Of a DNA stretch of 44,604 nucleotides, positions 14,002-21,334 are shown piece after piece. Position 1 is the stretch's first letter. Every line of letters begins with the position of its first letter. A program made the position numbers and the translations under genes. The stretch comes from a virus. The stretch spans positions 1 through 44,604 of the IMG/VR virus record IMGVR_UViG_3300027996_000062. One strand, given 5' to 3'. The notes under the pieces are model-generated. The model worked only from the letters and a program-made list of their open reading frames with translations. It had not been told where the DNA came from and ran no database searches.

Positions 14002-16173
14002 ATGGCAAACTCAGAAAAAAAGATGATAGAGGACTTTACCAAGTTCTTATCAAATTTATCAAAACAGTCTACTAGTCAAACAAGTACACAAAAAGAAATA
14101 CTAGCTTTAACAAATAAACAGTTAAATGCCTTGAAGAGTCTACTTGATAAGCCTGCTGGAGATACTTTTGGTATAGGTGATATGAGTTCAAGTGTATTCA
14201 AGTCCAAGAAAGATGAGATAGAATATGAAAAGAAAATGATTGCTCTTGAAGAAGAACGAGCAGAACTATCAGAAGATTCCTTAGAGAAGGAATTAGACAT
14301 GTTAGAAGATAAAATAAAAGGTGTTGATAAATTACAGAAAGAAGAAGATAAATTACAAGAGAAAAAAGCAAGGAACGCAAGACTAGTCAAAGAAACTAAA
14401 AATTTTGTGTCTGATACTATGGGACTTGTTGCTGATGTAGTTGGCGTATCAAATCCATTAACCGTATTTGGAAATATTTTCTCAGGACTCAAAAGTCAAT
14501 TCGGTGGCATACTTGGAGCTGTTGGCGGCATAGGATCAGGTCTAGGTCTAAAGAAAAAAGAAGCAGATGAATTAGTTAAAGAACAGTCACTTGGTCTTCA
14601 GACAGAAACAAACGAACTACTCAATCAATTAGTCGATAATACAACTGAGAAAAAAGATATGCTTAAAGGCGGATCTATGTTAGACTTTTTAAAGAAGTTT
14701 ATTCCTAGTGGACTTGCTGGTATGTTTTCTCCTAAGGGAACTTTCGGTAAGATGGGTGGTACTCTATTAAAGGGTGCTGGTGCTGCTATGATTCTTGGTG
14801 GTGTATGGATGGTTGTTGATGATTTCATTGAGGGATTCAATAAAGGCGGTATATCTGGCGGTCTATCAAAAGCACTACTTGGAGAAACTACTGGTAAGAT
14901 GGAAGACTCATTCAAGAATGCTGGGAAGTTTGCTCTTATAGGAGCCGGTATCGGTGCTTTCTTTGGTCCTATTGGTGTACTTGCTGGCGGTCTTATCGGC
15001 GGAGCTATTGGTCTACTTGCTAACTACATAGGTAGTCTTATAAAATCAACTGATAAATCAACTGGTGAAAAGATTGGTGATGCATTGTTCGGTGGATCTT
15101 CCGGTATTAAATCAGCATTATTTCATGGAGCTAAGTTTGCTGGTATAGGTGTCGGAATCGGGTTTGTTGCTGGTGGTCCTATTGGTGCTATTGTCGGTGG
15201 TCTTATCGGATTCGTTGTAGGGTTTGTTATTAACTTCGTTAAACAGATTCTTCCAGATGATTTAAAAACAAGTATGAGTGCTTTCTTTATAAAGACTGGT
15301 AGATGGATTAAAAATGCTGGTATTAGAATGTGGGAAGGATTCAAGAACGTATTATCATTTATGTGGGAAGGATTCAAAAATAATTTATCTAGTATATGGA
15401 GCGGAATAGAATCTATAGGGCACATTTTTAAAAGATTAGGCAATAAAATATGGGAAGGAGTGTTGTGGATTTCAGATAAATTAGGAATATCTGGTTACCT
15501 AGAAAGAATTAAAAACGGATTCATAATGATGAAGGACAAGACTCTAAGTTTCGTTGAATCTATCTTTACTGAGATATCTAATTTATGGGACTCATTTAAA
15601 AATGTTATGGATGGCTACTGGAATAGAATTAAAGGATTCTTTGACTTTGGTGGAGATGACAAAAAACCAACAGAGAAAAGAAAAGCATTTAAGAAGATGT
15701 CTTTTGGTGGTATAGGTTCTGGATCAATATCAGCTAATAAAATACCTGAAGCAAATTCAGTTACAGAATTAAAAGAAGAAAAGAATTCAACTAAGATAAT
15801 TGAAAAGCAAGACGTAATGAAAGATGTACTAGGAAATGCTAAAACACATATAAAAAATATAGAAGAATTTCTTATTAATGATATGATTGATAATATTAGA
15901 AAGATGTTCAGTGAAAATATTAATCATTTAATAACACAAATGAAAATAATGCAATTTGAAGACAGACAATGGAGGACATTTTTAGATACTGGAACATTGA
16001 GTACTTTTGGTAGTTCATATAAATCATTTGCACGAGAAGTAGGTGACATGGGAGCTAATAGAAGAGAAAGAGAAGAAATAGGAAGCGCTATTAATTCAGT
16101 AAATAATGTAAACAATTCTGTATTTCAAAATGTTCAAACAACAGAAACATATAATTCACTAAGGAAGGGATAA
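14002..16173 (+). CDS. Probable tape measure protein (T4 gp29-like role)
   Basis: The 723-residue product has a polar N-terminal coiled coil (residues about 60-135, EEERAELSEDSLEKELDMLEDKI in sense). The centre is glycine-rich and hydrophobic, with long small-residue helices (GGIGSGLG, GAGIGAFFGPIGVLAGGLIGGAIG, FVAGGPIGAIVGGLIGFVVGFVI) at about residues 165-420. Tryptophan-containing helical repeats follow (MWEGFKN, IWSGIES, NKIWEGV), then a polar C-terminus. This matches tape measure proteins, which set tail length and help inject DNA. T4 gp29 is 590 residues, so a somewhat longer tail is possible. The adjacent hub-assembly genes support the call. Confidence 0.75.
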   Translation: MANSEKKMIEDFTKFLSNLSKQSTSQTSTQKEILALTNKQLNALKSLLDKPAGDTFGIGDMSSSVFKSKKDEIEYEKKMIALEEERAELSEDSLEKELDMLEDKIKGVDKLQKEEDKLQEKKARNARLVKETKNFVSDTMGLVADVVGVSNPLTVFGNIFSGLKSQFGGILGAVGGIGSGLGLKKKEADELVKEQSLGLQTETNELLNQLVDNTTEKKDMLKGGSMLDFLKKFIPSGLAGMFSPKGTFGKMGGTLLKGAGAAMILGGVWMVVDDFIEGFNKGGISGGLSKALLGETTGKMEDSFKNAGKFALIGAGIGAFFGPIGVLAGGLIGGAIGLLANYIGSLIKSTDKSTGEKIGDALFGGSSGIKSALFHGAKFAGIGVGIGFVAGGPIGAIVGGLIGFVVGFVINFVKQILPDDLKTSMSAFFIKTGRWIKNAGIRMWEGFKNVLSFMWEGFKNNLSSIWSGIESIGHIFKRLGNKIWEGVLWISDKLGISGYLERIKNGFIMMKDKTLSFVESIFTEISNLWDSFKNVMDGYWNRIKGFFDFGGDDKKPTEKRKAFKKMSFGGIGSGSISANKIPEANSVTELKEEKNSTKIIEKQDVMKDVLGNAKTHIKNIEEFLINDMIDNIRKMFSENINHLITQMKIMQFEDRQWRTFLDTGTLSTFGSSYKSFAREVGDMGANRREREEIGSAINSVNNVNNSVFQNVQTTETYNSLRKG

Positions 16174-16183
16174 TACTCTTCCT

Positions 16184-16462
16184 CTAATCCTTTAATAAAA
16201 AATTTAATTCGTCGCTTACACCATTAACGTATCTGGATTTCTCCCATAACTCTCCATTATTCGAGTAAGTTGTAAACTTTCCGTGTCTAACTTCACCCTT
16301 ATAATAACCCTTTTTGAAAAGAATTCCGTTTTCCCACCACTCCAAATATAATTCTATTCCATCTGATAAGGGAATGAATAACCTACTTCTGTTTTCATAT
16401 TCTTCCTCAGTCAACCACATACTTTTTCCTTTGGTCTTATTCAGTATATCAAAACAATTCAT
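16184..16462 (-). CDS. MNCF-family MORN-repeat protein (92 aa)
   Basis: The start at 16462 gives MNCFDILNKTKGKSMWLTEEEYENR; an upstream ATG would add a five-residue extension (MIIEV) before the conserved start. About two MORN-like repeats follow (ENGILFKKGYYKGEVRHGKF, NNGELWEKSRYVNG). It is a single-gene leftward cassette read from the promoter at 16490-16518. It ends ten bases from the tape measure stop, so it converges on a late gene. Confidence 0.78.
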   Translation of the reverse strand: MNCFDILNKTKGKSMWLTEEEYENRSRLFIPLSDGIELYLEWWENGILFKKGYYKGEVRHGKFTTYSNNGELWEKSRYVNGVSDELNFLLKD

Positions 16463-16489
16463 ATTAACCTCAATAATCAATCTAATACA

Positions 16490-16518
16490 AGTATACTACA
16501 CAACTATAATAAAGTCAA
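16490..16518 (-). promoter_or_regulatory. Sigma70-type early promoter (leftward)
   Basis: Minus strand TTGACT, 17 bases, TATACT. Its -35 box lies eight bases from the late promoter at 16526-16533 on the other strand. Confidence 0.85.
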
Positions 16519-16525
16519 TGAGTAT

Positions 16526-16533
16526 TATAAATA
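16526..16533 (+). promoter_or_regulatory. T4-type late promoter
   Basis: TATAAATA lies 33 bases before the gp15-like gene at 16567. Confidence 0.8.
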
Positions 16534-16566
16534 ATATCAGATAAAATTATAAAATAGGAAACTAAC

Positions 16567-18090
16567 ATGGAACAGTACTTTTTTGACAGTCAACGCAAGA
16601 CTATAGTAGCATTCTCTAAGCTTTTTACCGATGTAATTGTGAGGAGAGAGAATTCAACTAATATAGATGTTCCAATAATATATGCAAATAAACAAAAATT
16701 CTATCAAAGAATAAATGATAATAGATCTTCCCAAGGAATAACTCTACCAGCTATTTCATTATTTAACACTGATATTGAATATAATCTGGAAAGACAAAAA
16801 AGTAATCTGGCCAAGTCTATACTTAAGATTTCCAAGAATGACTCTGATATACTTTATCATATTCCAAATCCAAGTCCCGTCACAATGCTATTCGAAGTAT
16901 TAATCAAATCTAAATACTATTTTGATCATAGATACATTACTGAGACTATTATTCCTAGATTTCAACCAACACAACATCTACTACTTAATCTTATTCCTGA
17001 AATGAATGTACAATGTTCTGTTCCAGTCACTCTTACAAGCATACAAAATGATTTCCAAACAGAGTTGGATGAGGATCCGAATTCAGTAAGATCATTTGAA
17101 ACTACTCTCACGTTCGAAGTCGAATCTTTTATATTTCCTCCTCTTACTGAAAAATCTATTATAAAAACTATTAAGTCTTATGGTAACGATGTTTTATTGA
17201 CTGTTGAGAACGAGTATTCCCACGATGAGCTGATAAACAGTAAATTACATACTATAACAGACAATGCGACTAATCTAGCAGCAGAGATCAATATAGCCGC
17301 TACAACAGCAGATAGATACAATCATTTCGTCATACAAGACTTTACAACTGAAATAGGAACTTATGGAGACAAATTCAAAATAACAAATGAAGAAAATGAA
17401 GAATTCGAGTATCTATTTGAATATGATAACGGAGAATTATATTCAGCCGATCAATTTGTTCCTGATACACTTACATTAAATAAGACTAATAATATTTTTA
17501 TTCATATCCCTTTCATTAAAGAAAATAAATCAATGAAACTATTTGTTAAGACTTATCATGGAGATTCTTATATAAAAGCTGAAGAAATTGTTCCTATATA
17601 CAATTCTTTTAATACTAGAACACTCAGAGACCTTTATATACAGGAAAAAAAGTCAGACTCTATAGTTTACATTGATAATTCTGTTTTATTCGTTAGAGAC
17701 AGTTCTGGTTCGTCTATTGATGATATACTACGTGTTTCCTCAGTGAATGCTTTAAGTGGATCAAAAACTATTAGTATAGGACTATCAACTTTCACTTGGG
17801 AAGCTGAAAAATTCATATGTGGAGTGTCTGATGAAAATGAATCTGAACTCTATATAAAAACAACTACTACACAAGACGAGTACGAAGTGTTTGTTGATGC
17901 TACTTCAAAAGGAACATTAACAAAAGCTAGTATAAGTTTAATTAGATTTGACTATGATGGAACTGATTGGGACGTATATGTCAATGATCAGACATTAAGT
18001 TTTACTGAAAGTGATTTCATATCACCTTTTATCTGTTGGAATGGTACTAGTATTGCTCAGTTTGATTATATTAAAGGTTATACTGTCTAA
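16567..18090 (+). CDS. Tail completion/sheath stabiliser protein (T4 gp15-like) with extra C-terminal domains
   Basis: Residues 1-200 match the T4 gp15 pattern. The visible elements are YFFDSQRKTIVAFSKLF, then VPIIYANKQKFY, a TLPAISLFNTDIEYNLER segment, NPSPVTMLFEV, YITETIIPRFQP, and TLTFEVESFIFPP. gp15 caps the tail tube and sheath and joins the tail to the head. T4 gp15 is 272 residues, whereas this protein has 507. The additional 300 residues are beta-rich and end in a lectin-like jelly-roll sequence (WEAEKFICGV, YIKTTTTQDEYEVFVDATSKG, RFDYDGTDWDVYVNDQ). That part is unusual for this family. The last four bases overlap a convergent MORN gene. Confidence 0.78.
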   Translation: MEQYFFDSQRKTIVAFSKLFTDVIVRRENSTNIDVPIIYANKQKFYQRINDNRSSQGITLPAISLFNTDIEYNLERQKSNLAKSILKISKNDSDILYHIPNPSPVTMLFEVLIKSKYYFDHRYITETIIPRFQPTQHLLLNLIPEMNVQCSVPVTLTSIQNDFQTELDEDPNSVRSFETTLTFEVESFIFPPLTEKSIIKTIKSYGNDVLLTVENEYSHDELINSKLHTITDNATNLAAEINIAATTADRYNHFVIQDFTTEIGTYGDKFKITNEENEEFEYLFEYDNGELYSADQFVPDTLTLNKTNNIFIHIPFIKENKSMKLFVKTYHGDSYIKAEEIVPIYNSFNTRTLRDLYIQEKKSDSIVYIDNSVLFVRDSSGSSIDDILRVSSVNALSGSKTISIGLSTFTWEAEKFICGVSDENESELYIKTTTTQDEYEVFVDATSKGTLTKASISLIRFDYDGTDWDVYVNDQTLSFTESDFISPFICWNGTSIAQFDYIKGYTV

Positions 18091-18560
18091 GCATCTATTA
18101 TAGGAAGACTTTTCCTATATTCTTCCTCGGTAATTTTTTCACCATCCTTCCAATAAGATTTTTCATGTAGTTGACCGTTAGAATAATACATCAGACGTTC
18201 TCCGTGCATATTCCCATTCTTCCAATAAGATTTTTCACTGAGTTGGCCGTTAGAATAATACCACAGAGATTCTCCATGTCTTTTGCCATTCTTCCAATAA
18301 GACTTTTCCCGAAGTTGACCATTAGAAAAATACCTCAGACGTTCTCCATGTATTTCACCATTCTTCCAATAAGATTTTTCATGTAGTTGACCGTTAGAAT
18401 AATACATCAGACGTTCTCCGTGCATATTCCCATTCTTCCAATAAGATTTTTCGTGTAGTTGACCATTATCGTGATATTCTAGATGTAGACCTACGTATAG
18501 TATTCCCGATACCCATAAATCATCGTCTATAGTCTTATTCAGTAAATCAAAACAATTCAT
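18087..18560 (-). CDS. MNCF-family MORN-repeat protein with five near-identical repeats (157 aa)
   Basis: The product opens MNCFDLLNKTIDDDLWVSGI and has five 24-residue MORN-like repeats of the form (D/S)NGQL.EKSYWKNG..HGERL.YY, ending ITEEEYRKSLPIIDA. It is the most regular member of the family. A 90-base segment is present twice with no differences, three repeat units apart. The gene is a one-gene leftward cassette with its own promoter and overlaps the gp15-like gene tail-to-tail by four bases. Confidence 0.85.
   Translation of the reverse strand: MNCFDLLNKTIDDDLWVSGILYVGLHLEYHDNGQLHEKSYWKNGNMHGERLMYYSNGQLHEKSYWKNGEIHGERLRYFSNGQLREKSYWKNGKRHGESLWYYSNGQLSEKSYWKNGNMHGERLMYYSNGQLHEKSYWKDGEKITEEEYRKSLPIIDA
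18147..18452 (-). repeat. Internal 72-base period repeats with a 90-base identical pair
   Basis: Bases 18147-18236 and 18363-18452 are identical over 90 bases. The offset is 216 bases, three 72-base (24-codon) MORN units. The intervening units are similar but not identical, so this reflects segmental duplication or gene conversion inside the array. Confidence 0.95.
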
Positions 18561-18589
18561 CTGATACTCCTAAAATTTATTCTAATACT

Positions 18590-18618
18590 ATTATACTATA
18601 TAAATTCCTCTAAGTCAA
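18590..18618 (-). promoter_or_regulatory. Sigma70-type early promoter (leftward)
   Basis: Minus strand TTGACT, 17 bases, TATAAT, reading into the five-repeat MORN gene. The -35 box lies six bases from a late promoter on the plus strand. Confidence 0.85.
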
Positions 18619-18623
18619 GAGTT

Positions 18624-18631
18624 TATAAATA
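18624..18631 (+). promoter_or_regulatory. T4-type late promoter
   Basis: TATAAATA lies 34 bases before the preferred start (18666) of the small terminase gene. Confidence 0.8.
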
Positions 18632-18665
18632 ATATTAAAGATTGATTTCTTATTGGAGATTTATA

Positions 18666-19085
18666 ATGGAAAACGAATTTAAACAAGTCGATGAAAAACT
18701 TGGATTCGAAGAAGAGAAAGAAGAAATAGTGGAGACTACTAAAAAGGAAGAAATACAAGTAGAAGTCTCTGAGTTTCATGATACAGAAATAAAAAATGAT
18801 TATCAAAAAATAAGAAAAGATATCATAAATAGTATTAACACAATTAATAGTGCTGTAGAGATCATTGAAGAGTCAATGAAAGTAGCCGACGAGAGATTTC
18901 TTGCTAGACAGGCAGAAGTAATCGGCACACTAATGAAAGTTGGTGTTGATATAAGAAAAGAACTAATGAATTTACATAAATCAAGACAAGAATTACTATA
19001 TCAAGAAGAAGACGAAGATAAGCCTGAAGGTAAAGTAATAACATTAAAAGACGTAAAGAGTAAAATCAAGGGAGAAATGTTTTAA
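18666..19085 (+). CDS. Small terminase subunit (T4 gp16-like)
   Basis: The start at 18666 follows TTGGAG; an upstream ATG at 18642 is poorly placed. The 139-residue product has an acidic N-terminus and a central helical hairpin. That hairpin (DYQKIRKDIINSINTINSAV, then RQAEVIGTLMKVGVDIRKELMNLHK) follows the T4 gp16 pattern DYxxxRxx...EVxxxLMxxxxxxxxExxxLHK. T4 gp16 is 164 residues. It would form the ring that recognises DNA and regulates the large terminase. Its position directly after the gp15-like gene is the T4 order (15, 16). The stop overlaps the next start (TAATG). The large subunit is not in this window. Confidence 0.72.
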   Translation: MENEFKQVDEKLGFEEEKEEIVETTKKEEIQVEVSEFHDTEIKNDYQKIRKDIINSINTINSAVEIIEESMKVADERFLARQAEVIGTLMKVGVDIRKELMNLHKSRQELLYQEEDEDKPEGKVITLKDVKSKIKGEMF

Positions 19086-19546
19086 TGTCACAAAATTTAG
19101 TGAAAAATAAGTATCAGATGGTTTTCGACGATAGTCTATATAATCTATCACAAGAAATCATATCTGTAACACTACCATCAATTTCTTTATCTACAGAAGA
19201 GAAAAGAACTCCTCTTGGTGGAAAGTTTTTTGAGTCTGGCGAGAATATCGATTATAGTCCTCTATCAATTCAATTCGTTGTTGGATCTGATATGAGTAAC
19301 TATATTAATCTAATTGATTGGGTATACGAGCTATACAATCCAATGGAACTGACTATATCCGATAAAGAAATACAAGGATCTCTATTAGTATATGATGTGA
19401 GCGGTAATCTAAGAAGAACATTTGATTTTCAAAATCTAAGACCTACTGATATATCCGAGATAGAATTCGCATCAAATGACACTGATAACAATTACGAAGT
19501 ATGCACAGTATCATTTGTTTTTGATCATATGAGAGTTTATAAATAA
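19085..19546 (+). CDS. Second tail-tube-fold protein (153 aa)
   Basis: The product has the tube-fold order: a first strand (KYQMVFDDSLYN), VTLPSISLS, LGGKFFESGENIDYSPLSIQFVV, a helix SNYINLIDWVYELYNP, then LLVYDVSG and closing strands (FQNLRPTDISEIEFAS, VCTVSFVFDHM). It is about the size of gp19 but clearly distinct from the tube protein at 7454. It may be a tube initiator, a tube terminator or a baseplate tube component. It is translationally coupled to the small terminase gene and ends before two hairpins. Confidence 0.6.
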   Translation: MSQNLVKNKYQMVFDDSLYNLSQEIISVTLPSISLSTEEKRTPLGGKFFESGENIDYSPLSIQFVVGSDMSNYINLIDWVYELYNPMELTISDKEIQGSLLVYDVSGNLRRTFDFQNLRPTDISEIEFASNDTDNNYEVCTVSFVFDHMRVYK

Positions 19547-19550
19547 TATT

Positions 19551-19578
19551 ATAACATGTTCCTCCTCCTGCATGTTAT
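19551..19578 (+). terminator. Hairpin after the tube-fold gene
   Basis: ATAACATG and CATGTTAT form a perfect eight-pair stem around a pyrimidine-rich 12-base loop (CCTCCTCC core), directly before the terminator at 19583. No T run follows it, so it may stabilise the 3' end. Confidence 0.5.
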
Positions 19579-19582
19579 GATT

Positions 19583-19604
19583 GGGACTCTTCGGAGTCCC
19601 TTTT
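19583..19604 (+). terminator. Rho-independent terminator
   Basis: GGGACTC, TTCG, GAGTCCC is a perfect seven-pair stem with a stable tetraloop, followed by TTTT. It ends the gp16-like/tube-fold transcript before a convergent operon. Confidence 0.9.
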
Positions 19605-19611
19605 CCTTTAT

Positions 19612-19743
19612 TCATCTGTTATACTTTTCCCTAAATACTTCCATCATCTCTTCATAGCAAGTCATGCAAAGTGCTCTACCATATTTGTCGATAGAAATAC
19701 CATCTTCCTCGCCACAGCTTTTACAATGATCACAAACTAACAT
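19612..19743 (-). CDS. Tiny zinc-ribbon protein (43 aa)
   Basis: The product MLVCDHCKSCGEEDGISIDKYG... continues RALCMTCYEEMMEVFREKYNR. It has two CxxC pairs (C7/C10 and C26/C29), typical of a small zinc ribbon. The ATG lies within the last codons of the upstream MORN gene (AATGTTAGTTTGTGA), so it is coupled. It is the last of nine genes read leftward from the promoter at 22042-22069. A nucleic acid- or protein-binding adaptor is plausible; nothing is more specific. Confidence 0.65.
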   Translation of the reverse strand: MLVCDHCKSCGEEDGISIDKYGRALCMTCYEEMMEVFREKYNR

Positions 19744-20170
19744 TATAAATCTTCTCCTTCTTTAACCATTCAAGCATGCTGATATTTAGTTCTTTTAGAA
19801 GCTCTTGCGTTTCTTCTGTAATTATTTTCTTCATTTCTTCGACGGAATCAATACTTTGGTATTGCTTGTATTGTTCCAAATCTTCTTTTGTGAAAACTTT
19901 TTTTAATCTATCATCAGACATTTTTCCCTCCTTTAGTATCTTATACTCTTCTTCGGTTATCTTCTTTCCATCTTTCCAATAATATTTGTCCACAAGCTTA
20001 CCATCATAATAGTATCTTGTACACTTCCCAACTCTCTCACCATCTTTCCAGTAAGACTTTTCGCATAATTGTTTGTTAGGATAATAATCTAAATAAAGAC
20101 TAATGGAATTAAATAAAGGTATAGAAAATATTTTACCTACAGTCTTATCTAGCAGATTTAAACAATTCAT
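19730..20170 (-). CDS. MNC-family MORN-repeat protein with helical C-terminal extension (146 aa)
   Basis: The product opens MNCLNLLDKTVGKIFSIPLFN, the family block with Leu at position 4. Two MORN-like repeats follow (PNKQLCEKSYWKDGERVGKC, YDGKLVDKYYWKDGKK) and then ITEEEYKILKEGK. After this the protein continues for about 65 residues as a charged helical tail (VFTKEDLEQYKQYQSIDSVEEM, then ITEETQELLKELNISMLEWL), not seen in other members. It starts inside the last codons of the upstream paralogue and overlaps the tiny zinc-ribbon gene downstream. Confidence 0.78.
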   Translation of the reverse strand: MNCLNLLDKTVGKIFSIPLFNSISLYLDYYPNKQLCEKSYWKDGERVGKCTRYYYDGKLVDKYYWKDGKKITEEEYKILKEGKMSDDRLKKVFTKEDLEQYKQYQSIDSVEEMKKIITEETQELLKELNISMLEWLKKEKIYNVSL

Positions 20171-20603
20171 TATATTCTTCCTCAGTGATTTCTAATCCAT
20201 CATTGAAAAACGATACACATAATGATCCATCGTAATTCCGCCATATACATTTTCCATGATTCTGACCATCTTTCCAATAAGATTTTTCCTTTAACTGACC
20301 ATCAGAATTATATATTATACGATCTCCATGTTTCTTTCCATTCTTCCAATAAGATTTTTCCCATAGTTGACCATTATAATAATATTCTAAATATTCTCCG
20401 TGTCTTTTGCCGTTCTTCCAATAAGATTTTTCCTTTAACTGACCATTATCATAATACCACAAACGTTCACCATGATTCTGACCATCTTTCCGATAAGATT
20501 TTTCCCATAGTTGACCGTTATCACAGTACCGGTGTATGATAATAGATCTACCGTCTGATAACGGTATGCAAAGAGATTTTACTAATACATCAAAACAGTT
20601 CAT
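20145..20603 (-). CDS. MNCF-family MORN-repeat protein (152 aa)
   Basis: The product opens MNCFDVLVKSLCIPLSDGRS and has five MORN-like repeats (DNGQLWEKSYRKDGQNHGER, DNGQLKEKSYWKNGKRHGEY, YNGQLWEKSYWKNGKKHGDR and others). The end is ITEEEYNELFKSAR. The start overlaps the stop of the preceding gene (TAATG), and the DNA for EEEYNELF contains the start of the next MNC gene, a 26-base overlap. It is part of the nine-gene leftward operon. Confidence 0.82.
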   Translation of the reverse strand: MNCFDVLVKSLCIPLSDGRSIIIHRYCDNGQLWEKSYRKDGQNHGERLWYYDNGQLKEKSYWKNGKRHGEYLEYYYNGQLWEKSYWKNGKKHGDRIIYNSDGQLKEKSYWKDGQNHGKCIWRNYDGSLCVSFFNDGLEITEEEYNELFKSAR

Positions 20604-20848
20604 TACGCTTCAGCCTCTTCCATGAAATTCTTATATAGATAATCTAAATCAAAATATGTATCTATGATAAACTGTAATCCAAAGTGGGAAAGTTCATTTG
20701 GTCTACCCATTTCACTTATAACTCGGGACATTGTATATCCTTCATCATTCAATTCCATTATAACACAGTCACCATCTCGTTCCATAACTGTATAGAAATG
20801 ATTGATTATAGCATTTTTCATAACGATTAATTCTCTAGTTATTTTCAT
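20603..20848 (-). CDS. Small acidic protein of unknown function (81 aa)
   Basis: AAAAGGAGGCAAGCA precedes the ATG. The product MKITRELIVMKNAIINHFYT... continues DGDCVIMELNDEGYTMSRVISEMG and an acidic C-terminus (NFMEEAEA). It is soluble, with no known motif. Its stop overlaps the start of the following MORN gene. It belongs to the leftward early operon. Confidence 0.65.
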   Translation of the reverse strand: MKITRELIVMKNAIINHFYTVMERDGDCVIMELNDEGYTMSRVISEMGRPNELSHFGLQFIIDTYFDLDYLYKNFMEEAEA

Positions 20849-20866
20849 TGCTTGCCTCCTTTTAAA

Positions 20867-21079
20867 TCAAACTCCATTCCACCACACATCAACAACAAAA
20901 CCACATACACTACAAACTTCATAGTGTATTGTAATATTTGTGCACCCATTTTCATATTCAACAATTAAATCTTTAAATCTTCCTGATTCAATTTCACTGC
21001 AATCACATGATAGAAGAATATCGCAATCCTCACAGTAATCTGTATGAGCATCACTATAACCGCATTTACATTTATACAT
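20867..21079 (-). CDS. Small cysteine-rich zinc-binding protein (70 aa)
   Basis: GGGAGGTGAAGG precedes the ATG. The product has four cysteine knuckles: CKCG, CEDCD, SCDCSE and CSVCGF, ending in VVDVWWNGV. Two zinc sites are likely. The gene lies in the leftward early operon with two other tiny zinc-ribbon genes. Its role is unknown. Confidence 0.7.
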   Translation of the reverse strand: MYKCKCGYSDAHTDYCEDCDILLSCDCSEIESGRFKDLIVEYENGCTNITIHYEVCSVCGFVVDVWWNGV

Positions 21080-21147
21080 CCTTCACCTCCCTTGCATCTA
21101 TTGCTAAACCTTCCCCAATCCTGCGGCGTTAATTTATCTTTCACTAT

Positions 21148-21324
21148 CTATCTCCTAAACAATCTCATTAAATTATCCATTATACTTCTCTTACCATTCA
21201 AGTGTATTTCTAGATCTTTTTCACATACTTTCGAACACACCCCATACGTTAAATTAGTTGACTCTGATACAACTTTGAATTTCTTTTCTTTGAAATAATC
21301 TCCACAAGATGCACATCTACACAT
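21148..21324 (-). CDS. Small zinc-finger protein (58 aa)
   Basis: I choose the start at 21324 (MCRCASCGDYFKEKKF) because AGGAGATTTAAT precedes it; the ATG at 21342 lacks a binding site. The product has CASCGDYF, then YGVCSKVCEKD, a CxxC...CxxxC treble-clef-like pair, and a basic end (MDNLMRLFRR). It resembles small phage zinc-finger proteins of unknown role. Confidence 0.65.
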   Translation of the reverse strand: MCRCASCGDYFKEKKFKVVSESTNLTYGVCSKVCEKDLEIHLNGKRSIMDNLMRLFRR

Positions 21325-21334
21325 ATTAAATCTC

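Noticed and set aside
14076-14492. Leftward frames across the tape measure gene (also 14625-14915 and 15123-15443)
   Set aside because: They are antisense shadows of a long gene with typical tape-measure composition and have no promoters or binding sites.
19538-19545. TATAAATA at the end of the 153-residue tube-fold gene as a late promoter
   Set aside because: It is the Tyr-Lys-stop codons TAT AAA TAA, and no rightward gene follows before two hairpins and convergent genes.
20970-21143. GTG-started leftward frame of about 58 codons overlapping the cysteine-rich gene
   Set aside because: It has a GGAGATAGATA binding site, but most of it lies out of frame over the well-supported cysteine-rich gene at 20867-21079, and its product has no recognisable motif.
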